DNA of 64,000 bases from Trileptium ribeirensis. Lineage: Eukaryota > Nematoda > Enoplea > Enoplida > Thoracostomopsidae. The number at the start of each line of letters is the position of its first letter. The stretch's first letter is position 1. This document shows, piece by piece, positions 1 through 12,400 of the stretch. The notes below the pieces were generated by a model. It worked only from the letters and a program-made list of their open reading frames with translations, made no database searches and had not been told where the DNA came from. Where the stretch lies: assembly GCA_030248225.1 (NCBI GenBank), contig JASANE010016068.1, positions 1 to 64,000 on the forward strand. The letters are read 5' to 3'. The position numbers and the translations under genes are program-made.

Positions 1-379
1 TCTGACCTATATCGCGCAGTAAATGAAATCAAGCGAACCTGGTTATTTGTCTATAGTTTATTTCGTCTGTGTTCTGTCGGGTCAATTAATAACCCCAAAC
101 TGCATAATGAAATGAAAAAAATGATAGAAACCTGATTTAGTTAATCGTTGGAACAATTTGTCTACGGAAAACCCAGTTTTAAATGCGCATCTATGTGTTT
201 GCATGCGTAGGCTCTAACAGTCTTAAGCAGATGTATAAAAAGTTTTAACAAATGTTGCCTCATCGCAAAAGCATCATGATTTATTTTGTACATAAAATAA
301 GGACATAGGACAACAAAAACTTGGACAACAACAATTTATAGTCGAAACAGCAAGACAACGACACGCTGCTAGAGTTTAC
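1..379. other. start of intron 13 of the MAP gene
   Basis: This is the sequence downstream of the repeat-8 exon, up to the window edge. I see no further tubulin-binding repeat, stop-containing terminal exon or poly(A) signal that can be assigned, so the gene continues beyond the window. Confidence 0.6.
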
Positions 380-475
380 CTGTACATGCCCACCGCCGGC
401 TATATGACAAGCATTCTCTAGCGAGCCAATCCGAGGTGAGGCTGTTTTATTAAAATTAAGCTTCTCATTTCTAAT
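380..475 (-). CDS. MAP gene exon 13: tubulin-binding repeat 8
   Basis: This phase-0 exon of 32 codons has acceptor tttcag and donor CAG|gtaaac. The protein begins IRNEKLNFNKTASPRIGS and ends ENACHIAGGGHVQ. It is the most divergent repeat: the PGGG turn is AGGG, the KIGS motif is RIGS, a proline precedes it, and it carries a cysteine where its sisters have Thr. It is closest to repeat 7 (shared EKLNF-KTAS and IGSLENA), which suggests a relatively late duplication. Splice sites and frame are intact, so I read it as functional, although a decaying exon cannot be excluded. Confidence 0.85.
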
Positions 476-3400
476 CTGAAACCAACAAAACCAACGACGC
501 GACTTCCCAAAGTAAAGTCAATGAACGTTGCGTTGATTTTTTAAAATACATTGTTTTGCTTGAAAACAAAGGTGACACATTATTGTCAAATCCCAACTAC
601 CGTCGATGCTCAGAGATAAGGAATTTTAAAAATCGAAACGTCCGAAAAAAATCAGGGGCTAAAATTTGCTAAAATTCTTCAACATCTGAGCGACCCTTAA
701 ATCTTTTATCTAAATCTAAACTTTTATCTAAATCTAATCTTTTATCTAAACCTAAACGTCAAATCATTCATTTTGGCTGCAAATATTTTAATAATTGTTC
801 CGCTTGCTGTTTTCAGTTGGAATCACGTTAGAAGCTGCAGATTTTTTTGAGAATTGTTTTAGCCATTTTATGTTAAGAATTACTTTTAGCAAGAGCTGGT
901 ACGGATGACTATAACATTTCCAAGTACTCAAATAAAGATGCGAGTGGGTGCAAAAAGTTTGAGCCATCGGCTATCTGAGAAAATTCGAGGCTTGTTCACC
1001 GCCACGGTTATTTTCCAAAATTTTTAAAATTCGACTTTTTGGTTACCAAAATTTTTAAAATATGATCATTTTCGGGCAAACGCGGGCTGGGGTAATGGAA
1101 AAGAACCACCGCCACTAGGCCCGTACCTGCGGATTAGGAAAAGTTTTTAAGACAGGAACTTGTAAACTGTAAACCTATATCAGGGCCCTTCGAAGTTTAT
1201 CATTATTGACGTTAAGGTATTCTTTCATATTGAGCCTCGCAATAGTGAATTCTTTGCAAATGGAATTCGCCGCCCACGAAACACCACGAAGAATGTCATA
1301 GACTTTCATCACTCATATTCTAGGGCCCAAACAGCTACTTTAAAAGAAAGGCTGTTCGCTTAAGGATACTGTGGAATTCATCAGATCATCGATTAAATAA
1401 ATCTCCTAGTTTTTGAGCAGACATCTGCTAACACGTCCTCCTAGATGTCGTTCACTAAAGGAAACGAATCAGCCACTCTTGAACATCGCTCACCAAAAGC
1501 AACACTTTAGTCACCTCGATAACAGCGGCCACTGCCTAATAAAGGGAGCCATGAAGTTGCCACTAACCCCAATCACCTAATATATAATTTCACAGCGTGT
1601 GCTAAAAAGATCCACAAACTTTTGAGGACATATCTCAATAAACTGGACTACTATGTCGTTTTTGACGTCACTAATGACTCAATATGGAGCAAATACCCGG
1701 CTCCGCTCGCCTATTCCCATACCCGCGTACAGCTCCGCTCTAATATTACTCGTGTTTGCATTTCTCCGGCGTCTTCTTTTTCTACCCCTCATTTCTGGAT
1801 CTCAGTTAAACAGCATTGACCCATCATCTTGTAGGGGTATTTTTGTGGGCAGGTGCATCGGACCCGCTAGAAACCGATGACCGTCATTTGTTTTGACCCA
1901 GAAATGATACTGGATAGAATAGAAAAAAAACCCCGTACACGAGCAGAGGTTAATATTAGAGTGCTGAGAAGTGCAACACTCTTCACTTATGCACTCTTAG
2001 CATTAGTAATTTTCAAATATGTACGGTAGTCGGGTTGTAGCCACCTTTAGACGCTTCGTATTCAATATACAATTTTTCTGAGCAGTAAAATTTTTAGAAA
2101 AAACGTTAACTGTGACCTTGCCTTTATAATGTCTTCTTCCAGAAAAAATTTTTAACAAATTGAACAGCTTATTGGTATTTAATACTTGGAAATTAGCACT
2201 ACTGAGCTTAATAATACTGTCAAAGGGTATATACATCAAATCTTTAAAATATACAAGCACACTACCGCTAACAATTCTTTTACGGTCAGTATTTAGATAT
2301 TTTCACACAAACTTTTACGACTACTACAATTAGACTTGAAAACATATTTATAACAAAAACCTCATAATGAATCATAGGTGTATGTAGGGTTATGTGGGTT
2401 ACTCCCTACAGGTCGAACCCCAATATTCACTTCTAATGTATAGAAGCCATATTTTCGTCGCGTCGAATGGATCCGAAAATTGTAGAAATTATGAGGAAAG
2501 TTACAAAATTATGTGGAAATATTTGGGGAAACGAGGATAATTATGAGGAAAAATTGGGGTTAACCAGAAATTATTAACTACTTCCGACAAAACATTTTAT
2601 TTCCCTAATACGACGAAGCTTAGGCACCCATGTGACAAAAATGCAATAACAAAAATATACCTGACGGTGCACTTTTTAAAAACCTATACACATCTTAGCT
2701 GATTATTAATCACAATCGTTATGATAACATTACGCAACCAAACATTATTTATTTGCGGCTAAATGTCAGAATCATACTACGTTTACCATAAGTTCTGAAC
2801 ACCTTATATCAATTTTTGCTCATCAAGCAATAATGTTGGTAAAGCAATTTTAAGATATGCCACATAATCAGTATCATAGTAGGACAAGCCTGAAATCAAT
2901 GATACTATATTTATTGTAGACACTATTATATATATTTCCTAGACCAAACGCCATCTGGATTGCTGCAACTTACACAAATTCTACCAAGCACAATTGTTGT
3001 CGCTGAAAATGACAAATGGTTAAACGGTTTTCGCTTTACCTGCACTTTCCCACCACCAGGCGTATGGGTTGCATTTTCTAGTGAACCGATCTTGGATGAG
3101 GCCGTTTTAGTAAAATTTAGCTTCTCAGATCTTATCTGAAAGCAATACTCCAAAACAAAAATTGTTTACTGGTATCGATTTTATATAATACTAATGGTTT
3201 ACAGCTGAGTAATTCCGTTCGCTTGACAAAAGCTACCGAGGACCGTCCGGTTTAATACCGTGGTCGGAGTATTGGTAAAAAATGACAATTTAACTAGAGT
3301 AGGAAAACCCAAGTAACCCCAGATGCTCCAAAACATTAAGGTTCAATGGCTTCTAAGATTCAGAAGATGCCGAATTTTCAATTCAGAAAGTACCAGCAAA

Positions 3401-6400
3401 GACAACGTACGAACCAAGGAAATCAAACTCTACCGCGAACTTTACTTGACAAATTGGGTTTGGCATGTTCACTTCTAACTAACAACGCAGGAAATAAAAT
3501 CGCCACTCACTCAAACACAATCACAGCTCTTACTCAACAGCTTTATGCCCCGACTTGAATAACCACGAGAACAAAAATTGGAGCACAAAGTCGAATACTG
3601 AGTTATTATACATCTTTACAAGGGAACCTAATAAATCGTTACTAGGTTAACTAGTAATGCAGTTTCCACATTGACGCAGGTGCGCGGTGTGTTAGCTACG
3701 AACAATTTGAAATCAATAATTTTTTAATATAGGATTTTAACAACGTCGAATATATCCGGGAAAACCGCGTGTTGTACGTCTGAGTGAGTGTATGTTCCAA
3801 AGACATCGGATTTCTTCGTGGAACAGCTGCTCTACTTGTAGGGCACAGCATTGCTCTCATCTTCGATGGTTTCCTCATCCAATGTATGTATTAAAACTCA
3901 AAATTTCGTTAGCTGAACAATTAAATTAATTAAAGTTAAATTTCATATGACTCTTTTTATTACGTAGCTAAGTAATAAACCGACTAAATATGGCCAACTA
4001 ATAGGGAAGTTTGTTACTACGAAAATATATCTGAAGAACGATTCTAATGTTTACCCGAATGAATTTTACTTGAAAAAATTACACAAATGTTAACCTTCAA
4101 ACAATGTTAGAACTACGTTGAGTTAATAATACTATCTATATTAGACCGATAAAATACAACTAAAACTAATATTTAAAACATCTAAAGAACAATTCACACT
4201 TACCTTTACATCGCCACCAGTGGGTTTGTGCGTGGCATTGTCGAGAGATCCAATTTTTGATGACACTTTATTTTTGAAATCAACTTTCTCGTTATATATC
4301 TGCAATCAAAATTTATAGACACATTGTGCCAACAAATCAAGTATAGAACTTGGCCTCAAGAATAACCGGAATGCGCGGCCGAACACCACTAATTCAAATG
4401 CGACCCTTAGAAAATGAAACCTTTCCCAGATCAATCCCCGACCTCGACATGTGAGCGCTTTCCCTTTGTGAGATCTTTCCCACATCAAACCCAACTGTGA
4501 GCGCAACTATTATATGAACGAAGTTCAGTATGCAATTACAACGTGTATACATACAAGTTGTGCTTATTCATGATGGGACTAAGTCAAGCCGAGACGGTAC
4601 TAGGTTTGACTATTTGTTTGTGCATTGTTTAAGATAAGATGCTTGCGCCAGGACCAAATTATGTCAAGGGTCCAACTCAAATAGTTGGGGTGAACTATAG
4701 CTTAGCTGAACTACTATGGTACATTTTGATAGCTTAGCTAGTCTTAATGTGACAAACAGGCAGTTTGGCTAAGCTCTACGTGACATACGGCGCATCCGGC
4801 TGAACCGTCAATTGAGAAATTTTATTTAGTGATGTGCTTAGTGTAATGCAGTTTGTTCTCTAGTATTTTCACACTAATTCTAAGTTATATATTTGTTTGT
4901 AATATATGCAATTAAAGTTTTAAGCAGTATGCCGCGTTTGGGCAATTATTTAGATACGTATAGTAAAACGTAATGTTCGCGGACTAAATAGTCTCTGGCT
5001 TAATTTATAGGGGCTCAAATGAACGCCTCGTGACAAAAGCACAGCCCGGCTCGACAGGCGATACAAACGCATAGCCTAGCTAGGCTTTTCAAAATTTTTA
5101 TACTCAAGCTGGACTGTCTACGTGACATAGTCGCAAGCCCATTTGCACAAGTGACATAATTAGGACCATGCGAACGTATCTTACCGTAAATGATGCATTA
5201 GTAGGAGACTAACCTTAACATCACCACCTTTCGGCTGATGTGTGGCGTTGTCGAGTGAACCAATTCTTGACTTTGTGTTCTTGAAATCGAGTTTTTCGGT
5301 TTTGATCTGAAACAGGGAAATGTTTTCCGCATTGACCAGAAAACAGGGGTGGCATCCCGCCATCCCAAAACTCAAGCTGGATGGACAAACCCTTCGTTCG
5401 CCCCCCCCCTCGTCAAAAAATACGCGCGGATGATGCTTTTATATAAGAATGAGAGGAGGATTTTGTTGAGTGTTTTATCTTAGCCTGCCTTCCTCCAGGA
5501 TTCAAAACCATACCCAGTGCTTCAATTTAACGTCGTTAAGTATACTAAAATCATAAAAAGAAATATTTCTGTTACATTAAAATATATCATATTTGCCACA
5601 CTGAATGTTTAGCCTATAGACGATGCATTATTTCTCATTCGCTGAATTTTCCTTTTATTTATATAACTACCGCCAAACGTTAAACAATGAAAATTGAATA
5701 AAAATGCACAAACTTGTTAATCGCGCATACCTAATTGCAACATGACGTAAAGCGCAATTCTAAATTGGTACAAATAGGTTTGTATTTATTATTTTGTAAG
5801 GAAAGAATATGAGGAGCAACCTACGGGATTGATGAAAATTTGTATGGTTCTCGGACATTTAAATCATCATACAAGAGTAAGCACCAGTATTCCGAACCGA
5901 ACTGCCACGGAATCAAAATCTAAAATCACAAACCTAGTAGGGAGACCTGTAGTTACCATGTTTGATTTTTATTAATATTTATCATACTGACAAGTTGTTA
6001 TTTCCAGCATAATGTACGTGAAATCCAATGGTCTCGATGTCGCATTGACCAGAGTGTTTAGTGGAGATTTCGTCACACCTACGCTTTGTTTATAAGTCGC
6101 TTGTCAGAAAAGCAAATTTTCCATAATGTACGTGAAATCTAACGGTCCTGACGCCGCATCGGACAGAAAGTTCAAACCTTGGGTGTGAAACAGTTTTAAT
6201 GACAAACTTAAGCCCTCATAATGAAGAATGACTAATATAGCGAAAATCAAAACAGCTATTCTTCCATTGAGCAAAATATTACTTTTGTCCTGCTGTTTGT
6301 GAGACTCAAAATTATGTGGATTTCCATAATAATTTTTATTTGAGACGTAATTGAATGTAGTTATAGATTTGTGTTGCCACACGAATTGAATACTTTTTGA

Positions 6401-9400
6401 TTTTGGTCATGTGAGGCCCCAACATTTTATGATATAACACATGCCAGAAGCATCAGTTGTACACATAGCTTTGTGTTGGAACACGAATTGAATACTTTTT
6501 GATTTTGGTCATGTGAGCCCCCAACATTTTATGATATAACACATGCCAGAAGCATCAGTGAGTCACATAGCTTTGTGTAACACGAATTGAATACTTTGAT
6601 TTGGTCATTGAGGCCCCAACATTTATGATATAACACATGCCAGAAGCATCAGTGTACACATAGCATTGTGTTGGAACACGAATTGAAACTAATACTTTTT
6701 GATTTTGGTCATGTGAGCCCCCAACATTTTATGATATAACACATGCCAGAAGCATCAGTTGTACACATAGCTTTGTGTTGGAACACGAATTGAATACTTT
6801 TTGATTTTGGTCATGTGAGGCCCCAACATTTTATGATATAACACATGCCAGAAGCATCAGTTGTACACATAGCATTGTGTTGGAACACGAATTAAAAACT
6901 TATATATTTAGGTCATGTGAGGCCCCAACATTTTATGATATAACACATGCCAGAAGCATCAGTTGTACACATAGCTTTGTGTTGGAACACGAATTGAATA
7001 CTTTTTGATTTTGGTCATGTGAGGCCCCAACATTTTATGATATAACACATGCCAGAAGCATCAGTTGTACACATAGCTTTGTGTTGGAACACGAATTGAA
7101 TACTTTTTGATTTTGGTCATGTGAGGCCCCAACATTTTATGATATAACACATGCCAGAAGCATCAGTTGTACACATAGCATTGTGTTGGAACACGAATTG
7201 AATACTTTTTGATTTTGGTCATGTGAGGCCCCAACATTTTATGATATAACACATGCCAGAAGCATCAGTTGTAATAGCGGCGGAGGGGAACACGAAGAAA
7301 ACATACCAGCAGCAAAGACCACAGAACACAGCGACACATAGCTTTGTGTTGGAACACGAATTGAATACTTTTTGATTTTGGTCATGTGAGGCCCCAACAT
7401 TTTATGATAACACATCAGAAGCATCATATCTTACACATAGCAGACACAATGAGATTCAGGAGGATATACTTACACAGCAGAAGCTCCATGTATATAACAC
7501 ATGCCAGAAGCATCAGTTGTACACATAGCATTGTGTTGGAACACGAATTGAATACTTTTTGATTTTGGTCATGTGAGGCCCCAACATTTTATGATATACA
7601 CCCACAAACCTTCACAAAAAATAGCCACAACACATGCCAGAAGCATCAGTTGTACACATAGCATTGTGTTGGAACACGAAAAAGAAAAGAACACAAAAAA
7701 AACCCAAACAAAAGAAAACCAAAAAACAAAAAAGCCAACAACCCAAACCAAACAAAAAAAACCAAAACAAACCCAAATCAAACAAACACAAGCACAAACA
7801 CACCCCCAAAAAACACACAACAACAAACAACACAAAACAACCCCACAAAAAACACACCACAACACAACACACAAGAATTGAATACTTTTTGATTTTGGTC
7901 ATGTGAGGCCCCAACATTTTATGATATAACACATGCCAGAAGCATCAGTTGTACACATAGCTTTGTGTTGGAACACGAATTGAATACTTTTTGATTTTGG
8001 TCATGTGAGGCCCCAACATTTTATGATATAACACATGCCAGAAGCATCAGTTGTACACATAGCATTGTGTTGGAACACGAATTGAATACTTTTAGATTTT
8101 GGTCATGTGAGGCCCCAACATTTTATGATATAACACATGCCAGAAGCATCAGTTGTACACATAGCATTGTGTTGGAACACGAATTGAATACTTTTTGATT
8201 TTGGTCATGTGGAGGCCCCAACATTTTATGATATAACACCTGCCAAAAGTATCGCATCGAGAAATGCATAACCCTCTTATCAAGGGTCACGATGTTTACC
8301 AGCAATGGATATTTTGTTATAGCAACGATTTTTGACCTATGCGCGAAAGTTTAAAAAAACTGTAAAATGACAATTCGATCTTTTACAAAAATAAAGTTTC
8401 TTATTATTAGACATTAAAGATGGGCTTATAGGGTTACTAGATCTGTTACACAGGCTGGATTCATTGATTTCAAACCTACTGAACACGTCGTTAACACCAT
8501 AGGCACCGTAGAAGGCAAAAAAACCCTAAACTTAGGCATCAAAAACAGTGTTATATTTTGCTTCTTTTTCAGTGTTGTAGACGGGAGGCACGCATGTGGT
8601 TATATAAGGTTTCGCTATTGCAGAACACGATAAAAGTAATTGTAATTACGTGGTATACATCAATATGATAAACACTAGGCGTCTACAACTTGAAAAAATC
8701 ACGCTACAAATTATAATTCTTCTTATATATTGTGATTTATAAATTATAAACTTAATAAGTTTTTATCTTTTTCTTTCATTGGACAGGGCCGTAGCAATGG
8801 GGGGGACACGTGCCCACCCTGAAAAGGGATTAGCCGTCCAACTGTTTCGCAAGCAAAAATATTATTCAAAATGCTGAAAAGTAAAATTATTATAGTTTAT
8901 AATGTGAGCGTGTATTAAGACACTGACTACTTGTAACCTACGCAAGCTGCAATTGACAAACTTGCTAAAATTTAATTTCCCAGAGGTGCGGTGCTGCAGC
9001 AAACGGTTGGTTTCATTGAGTAAGGGCCGCCAAATTTTGCCTCATTCGCATACCATCGCTACGCCACTGGTATTGGAGGATCAGAAAGAATCCTAATAAT
9101 TTGTTGATGCATGATGAAAATATATCCAGTGTTTCAGTAATAATTGTTCTGCTTGTGTATTATTGTTCTTATGAGATTTAGAAACAGGGCTCAGGAAGCT
9201 AGAATTTATAACCTTGAAATTTTCTAACGGGCTCGGTTCATTTTGATGGTGCACAAAGTAACAAATTACCTGAACATTTCCGCCGTGCGGTTTGTGTGTA
9301 GCATTGTCCATAGAACCAATTTTGGATCGAGCAGTTTTTGAAAAATCTACCTTTGCGGATTTTATCTGAAATTGAAAATTACACCCGAATGATAAATGGA

Positions 9401-12400
9401 ATAACTTACAAAAACAATTCAACACTGGTTAACATACAAATATAACATATACAAGCGGATTAGTGCTCAAGTTTATGGTGGTCAGAAGTTGAATGGACAA
9501 GGGTAGAACCTGAATCTTCAAGCCGACAATGCAATAATTTTCATCTTTTATTACAAAACTATATTTTACTACATAGACTAACAGCAAACAAGAAGGGCCA
9601 TACCCATTACAGGATTTCGGGTTGTCACGAGAATATCCCATGTTCAAAAACAAATTTGTTGTTGATTTTTATTTGCTTTGATACATTAAAATGCATTTTC
9701 GTTTGTACAAAATGTGGACATTTAATACAGCTGCGACCCGTTTCTCTAAAGATGATCATTAGTCGAACAGTGAAACACAATATAAATTTTCAGTAGAACT
9801 TTACTTTTCGACAGCCAAGCTTGTTGCTTTATTTGTCAAATGTCAATGTGTGCACTGTCTCTTTGCATTCACTACACTGAATGCATAAGAACAGCTCAGT
9901 GTTTCAATCAAAATTATGACTTCTGTTTTTATATAATCACCACTTGCCTACCGTGATGAATGGATCCGTGTAACTTTAAGGGACGTTACGTTATATCATT
10001 AGAAAAAAGAACGGCTTAGAGCGGCGGGTTCATGAAGCAGCACTCCCCTGAATTACGTACTGTAACTGTAAATATCAACTTCCAGTGCACATATCGCGTT
10101 CGAGTGTTAGTTTATTTATATACGAGTCCCTCACATTAAATCTGATGAAATTAAGCAATACTCGTCGTCGTGGTAAAAAGAATATTGTACAGTCTAGCCA
10201 TGCGTGAGCACGTACTATCAGTCCAGCAATATGTTTGATTTATAGTCTTACCGGCGTGGAGTGGACATTGTCATGTTTCATTAAAATAAATGCATTTTAC
10301 TGTCAAATGCTTTCCAAGGTGCCCTGACTAATTGTCCACAGGAAAAATTGCGAACTAAGGATATGTCATGACTGTTAGTGTTTCGTTTACTTATTTATCT
10401 TGTTTAGTCTATTTTTACTTTTAACCCTTTAACCCCTCAGTTTTCCGACAACATATAATTACGTATCCAAACGCCGTATAGCTATGTTCTCCACGTACTG
10501 CAAGATTGTCGGTGTATTGTTTTTTGCTGGCTTTGCGGGAAGCTTTAGGGATAAAAGCAATAGTTGTGATATAGCTCAATAGCTAGTAAATATGACTTTC
10601 ACGCGAGCTTCCGGGGTTCAATACTTGGCGGCGACCACATATTGTTCATCAATACTCGACAATAAAATTAATTCAGGATGTAAAAGGTTAATAACATGTA
10701 TTTGTGAATACAATATTTCTTGAACATTGTATGTAATAAGCGAATATTACTGCCTGAACCAACGGTATCTCTGAACCCAAACCATAAATTTCAGTAATTC
10801 TTATTTTTAGTTTAAATTTCACAAAAAAATATTAGTATGTTTTGTGCGTTCTATAAAACCAGTGTTTTGGCGTAAGAGTTACTTCTAGTTATTATTCGTT
10901 TCTCAGTGTTTGATACAACAATTTTGCTTGCTGGCCTGCATGACGGTCGCCTGCTGAAAACAAGCTGCAATATAAAAAAGCTAATACAATTAAACGTTGA
11001 AGCTTACAGCAACGTTGCCACCCGAAGGAGTATAGTTTGCATTTGCCATCGAGCCAATTCGCGACGTTGCCTTCTTCGAAAATTCTAACTTTTCAGATTG
11101 TATCTAAAGTATTAATAAAAGTATAATTTACAACAATATATATTTATTGTTCTGCTTGGAGAAATTTCTCAGCTCTGTTTTTTTTCAAACGACAATTGTA
11201 CATAGGGTTCGCAAGTTTTTTAGATGCCGACAATAAATATCATTTAGAAATTTCGTCAACTCGAGTACTCAGTACTATTTAAACAGAGTCCAGAAGGATT
11301 TAACAATGCAAGAGCGTATATAAAGGTGGGGGGGGGGGGAAGGCCGGGAAGCCGCCCCTTGGTCAAGATAAATTTTTTGGTTCACATATAAAAATCTCGC
11401 TTTCAATCGTTATAAATACGCATATTTCCAACGAGCAGACTAATTGGGAATTCAGGAAGACACCAGAATTTGCCCTCCGGGCCTCAAATAAAATGAAATT
11501 TGCCTAGGTCTGGCTAACAAGTGATCTATCTTAGGCGCACCACCCCTTTCTGGCGAGCTATATCCGCCACTGCAACAAGGCAACTATAAAGTATGTTATA
11601 ATTTGCAAATGTGAATAGAAGAACTTCAGTTACTAAAACATACTTTGACATCGCCACCAGTCGGCTTATACGAAGCAGCCTTTTCAAGAGACCCAATTTT
11701 AGACGCAGCTCGTTCTTTGAAGTCCAATTTTCGTGATTCGATCTTTTTATCGCCACCACTTGGAGTGTAGCCGGCGTTATGAAGTGAACCAATTTTAGAC
11801 GTTGCCTTCCATTCAAGTTTTGTTGTCGTTGCCGGCGTTGTAGTGTTGGTTGTCTGTAACAAAAAAAGACAGCAGTAAAATGTTTCTATACTTGTTTAGT
11901 CGAACTCGTATTTTGTATTCCTAACAAAACAGAGCTGATATATTATTAAGCGTATGCACAAATAATTTAAGCCACTGTATTTTTATGATTTTGAAATCAA
12001 CACGATTCTTACATGTTCTGCACTCCTAACGAAATGGTACATTATAGATGTCAGCTCAGATCAGCAATATATTGCTATTTTCATAAGAAAAAGAAGGTCC
12101 TGACATAGTAATGACACCCCGAAGCAACCATGAAATAATACACTCAATGTTGGTTGATCCTGTTAGAAATCGTACCGGTACAATTTATATAGCATACAGT
12201 ACATGTCCCGGTAAACATTTTTGTTATCACAGCCAAAATACAAGTACGAGTAGTTAGACCAAACCGAGATAATTAAGCCCTAAATTAAACGTTGCTCAAC
12301 AAAGCTCTGATTAACAGCTAGCTGACATAATACATACCTTCATTTCGACAGCTATTTAGTATATTATAACAAAAGCCAAAAAATCTGCAACGCTAAAAAT

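Larger units (their letters stand above)
476..3039. other. intron 12 of the MAP gene
   Basis: This AT-rich intron has no coding exon that I can support. It contains a small 18-bp triplication near 700-757 and one arm of a fold-back repeat near 1955-1999 (both listed separately). Short open frames at 1622-1880 and 2003-2260 show no recognisable protein. Confidence 0.6.
5307..9269. other. intron 9 of the MAP gene
   Basis: This 3.96-kb intron is dominated by the 102-bp tandem array at 6376-8245. A C-run lies at about 5401-5409. The rest is unremarkable AT-rich sequence, with no further repeat exon found on the minus strand. Confidence 0.6.

Noticed and set aside
3346..3558. 70-codon plus-strand frame between repeat exons
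   Set aside because: It has an ATG but no recognisable domain, no splice context and ordinary intron composition; a frame of this length is expected by chance.
7569..7932. Four overlapping 90-106-codon frames on both strands
   Set aside because: They come from the A/C-only block, which has almost no stop codons in any frame; the encoded text is pure Lys/Thr/Gln/Asn or Cys/Val/Phe/Trp low complexity.
6376..8245. Whether the 102-bp array could be a CRISPR array
   Set aside because: Units are contiguous and near identical without unique spacers, in an intron of an animal gene; it is a satellite.
11526..11816. 96-codon frame overlapping the two-repeat exon
   Set aside because: Out-of-frame shadow of exon 7, which itself encodes two clear tubulin-binding repeats.
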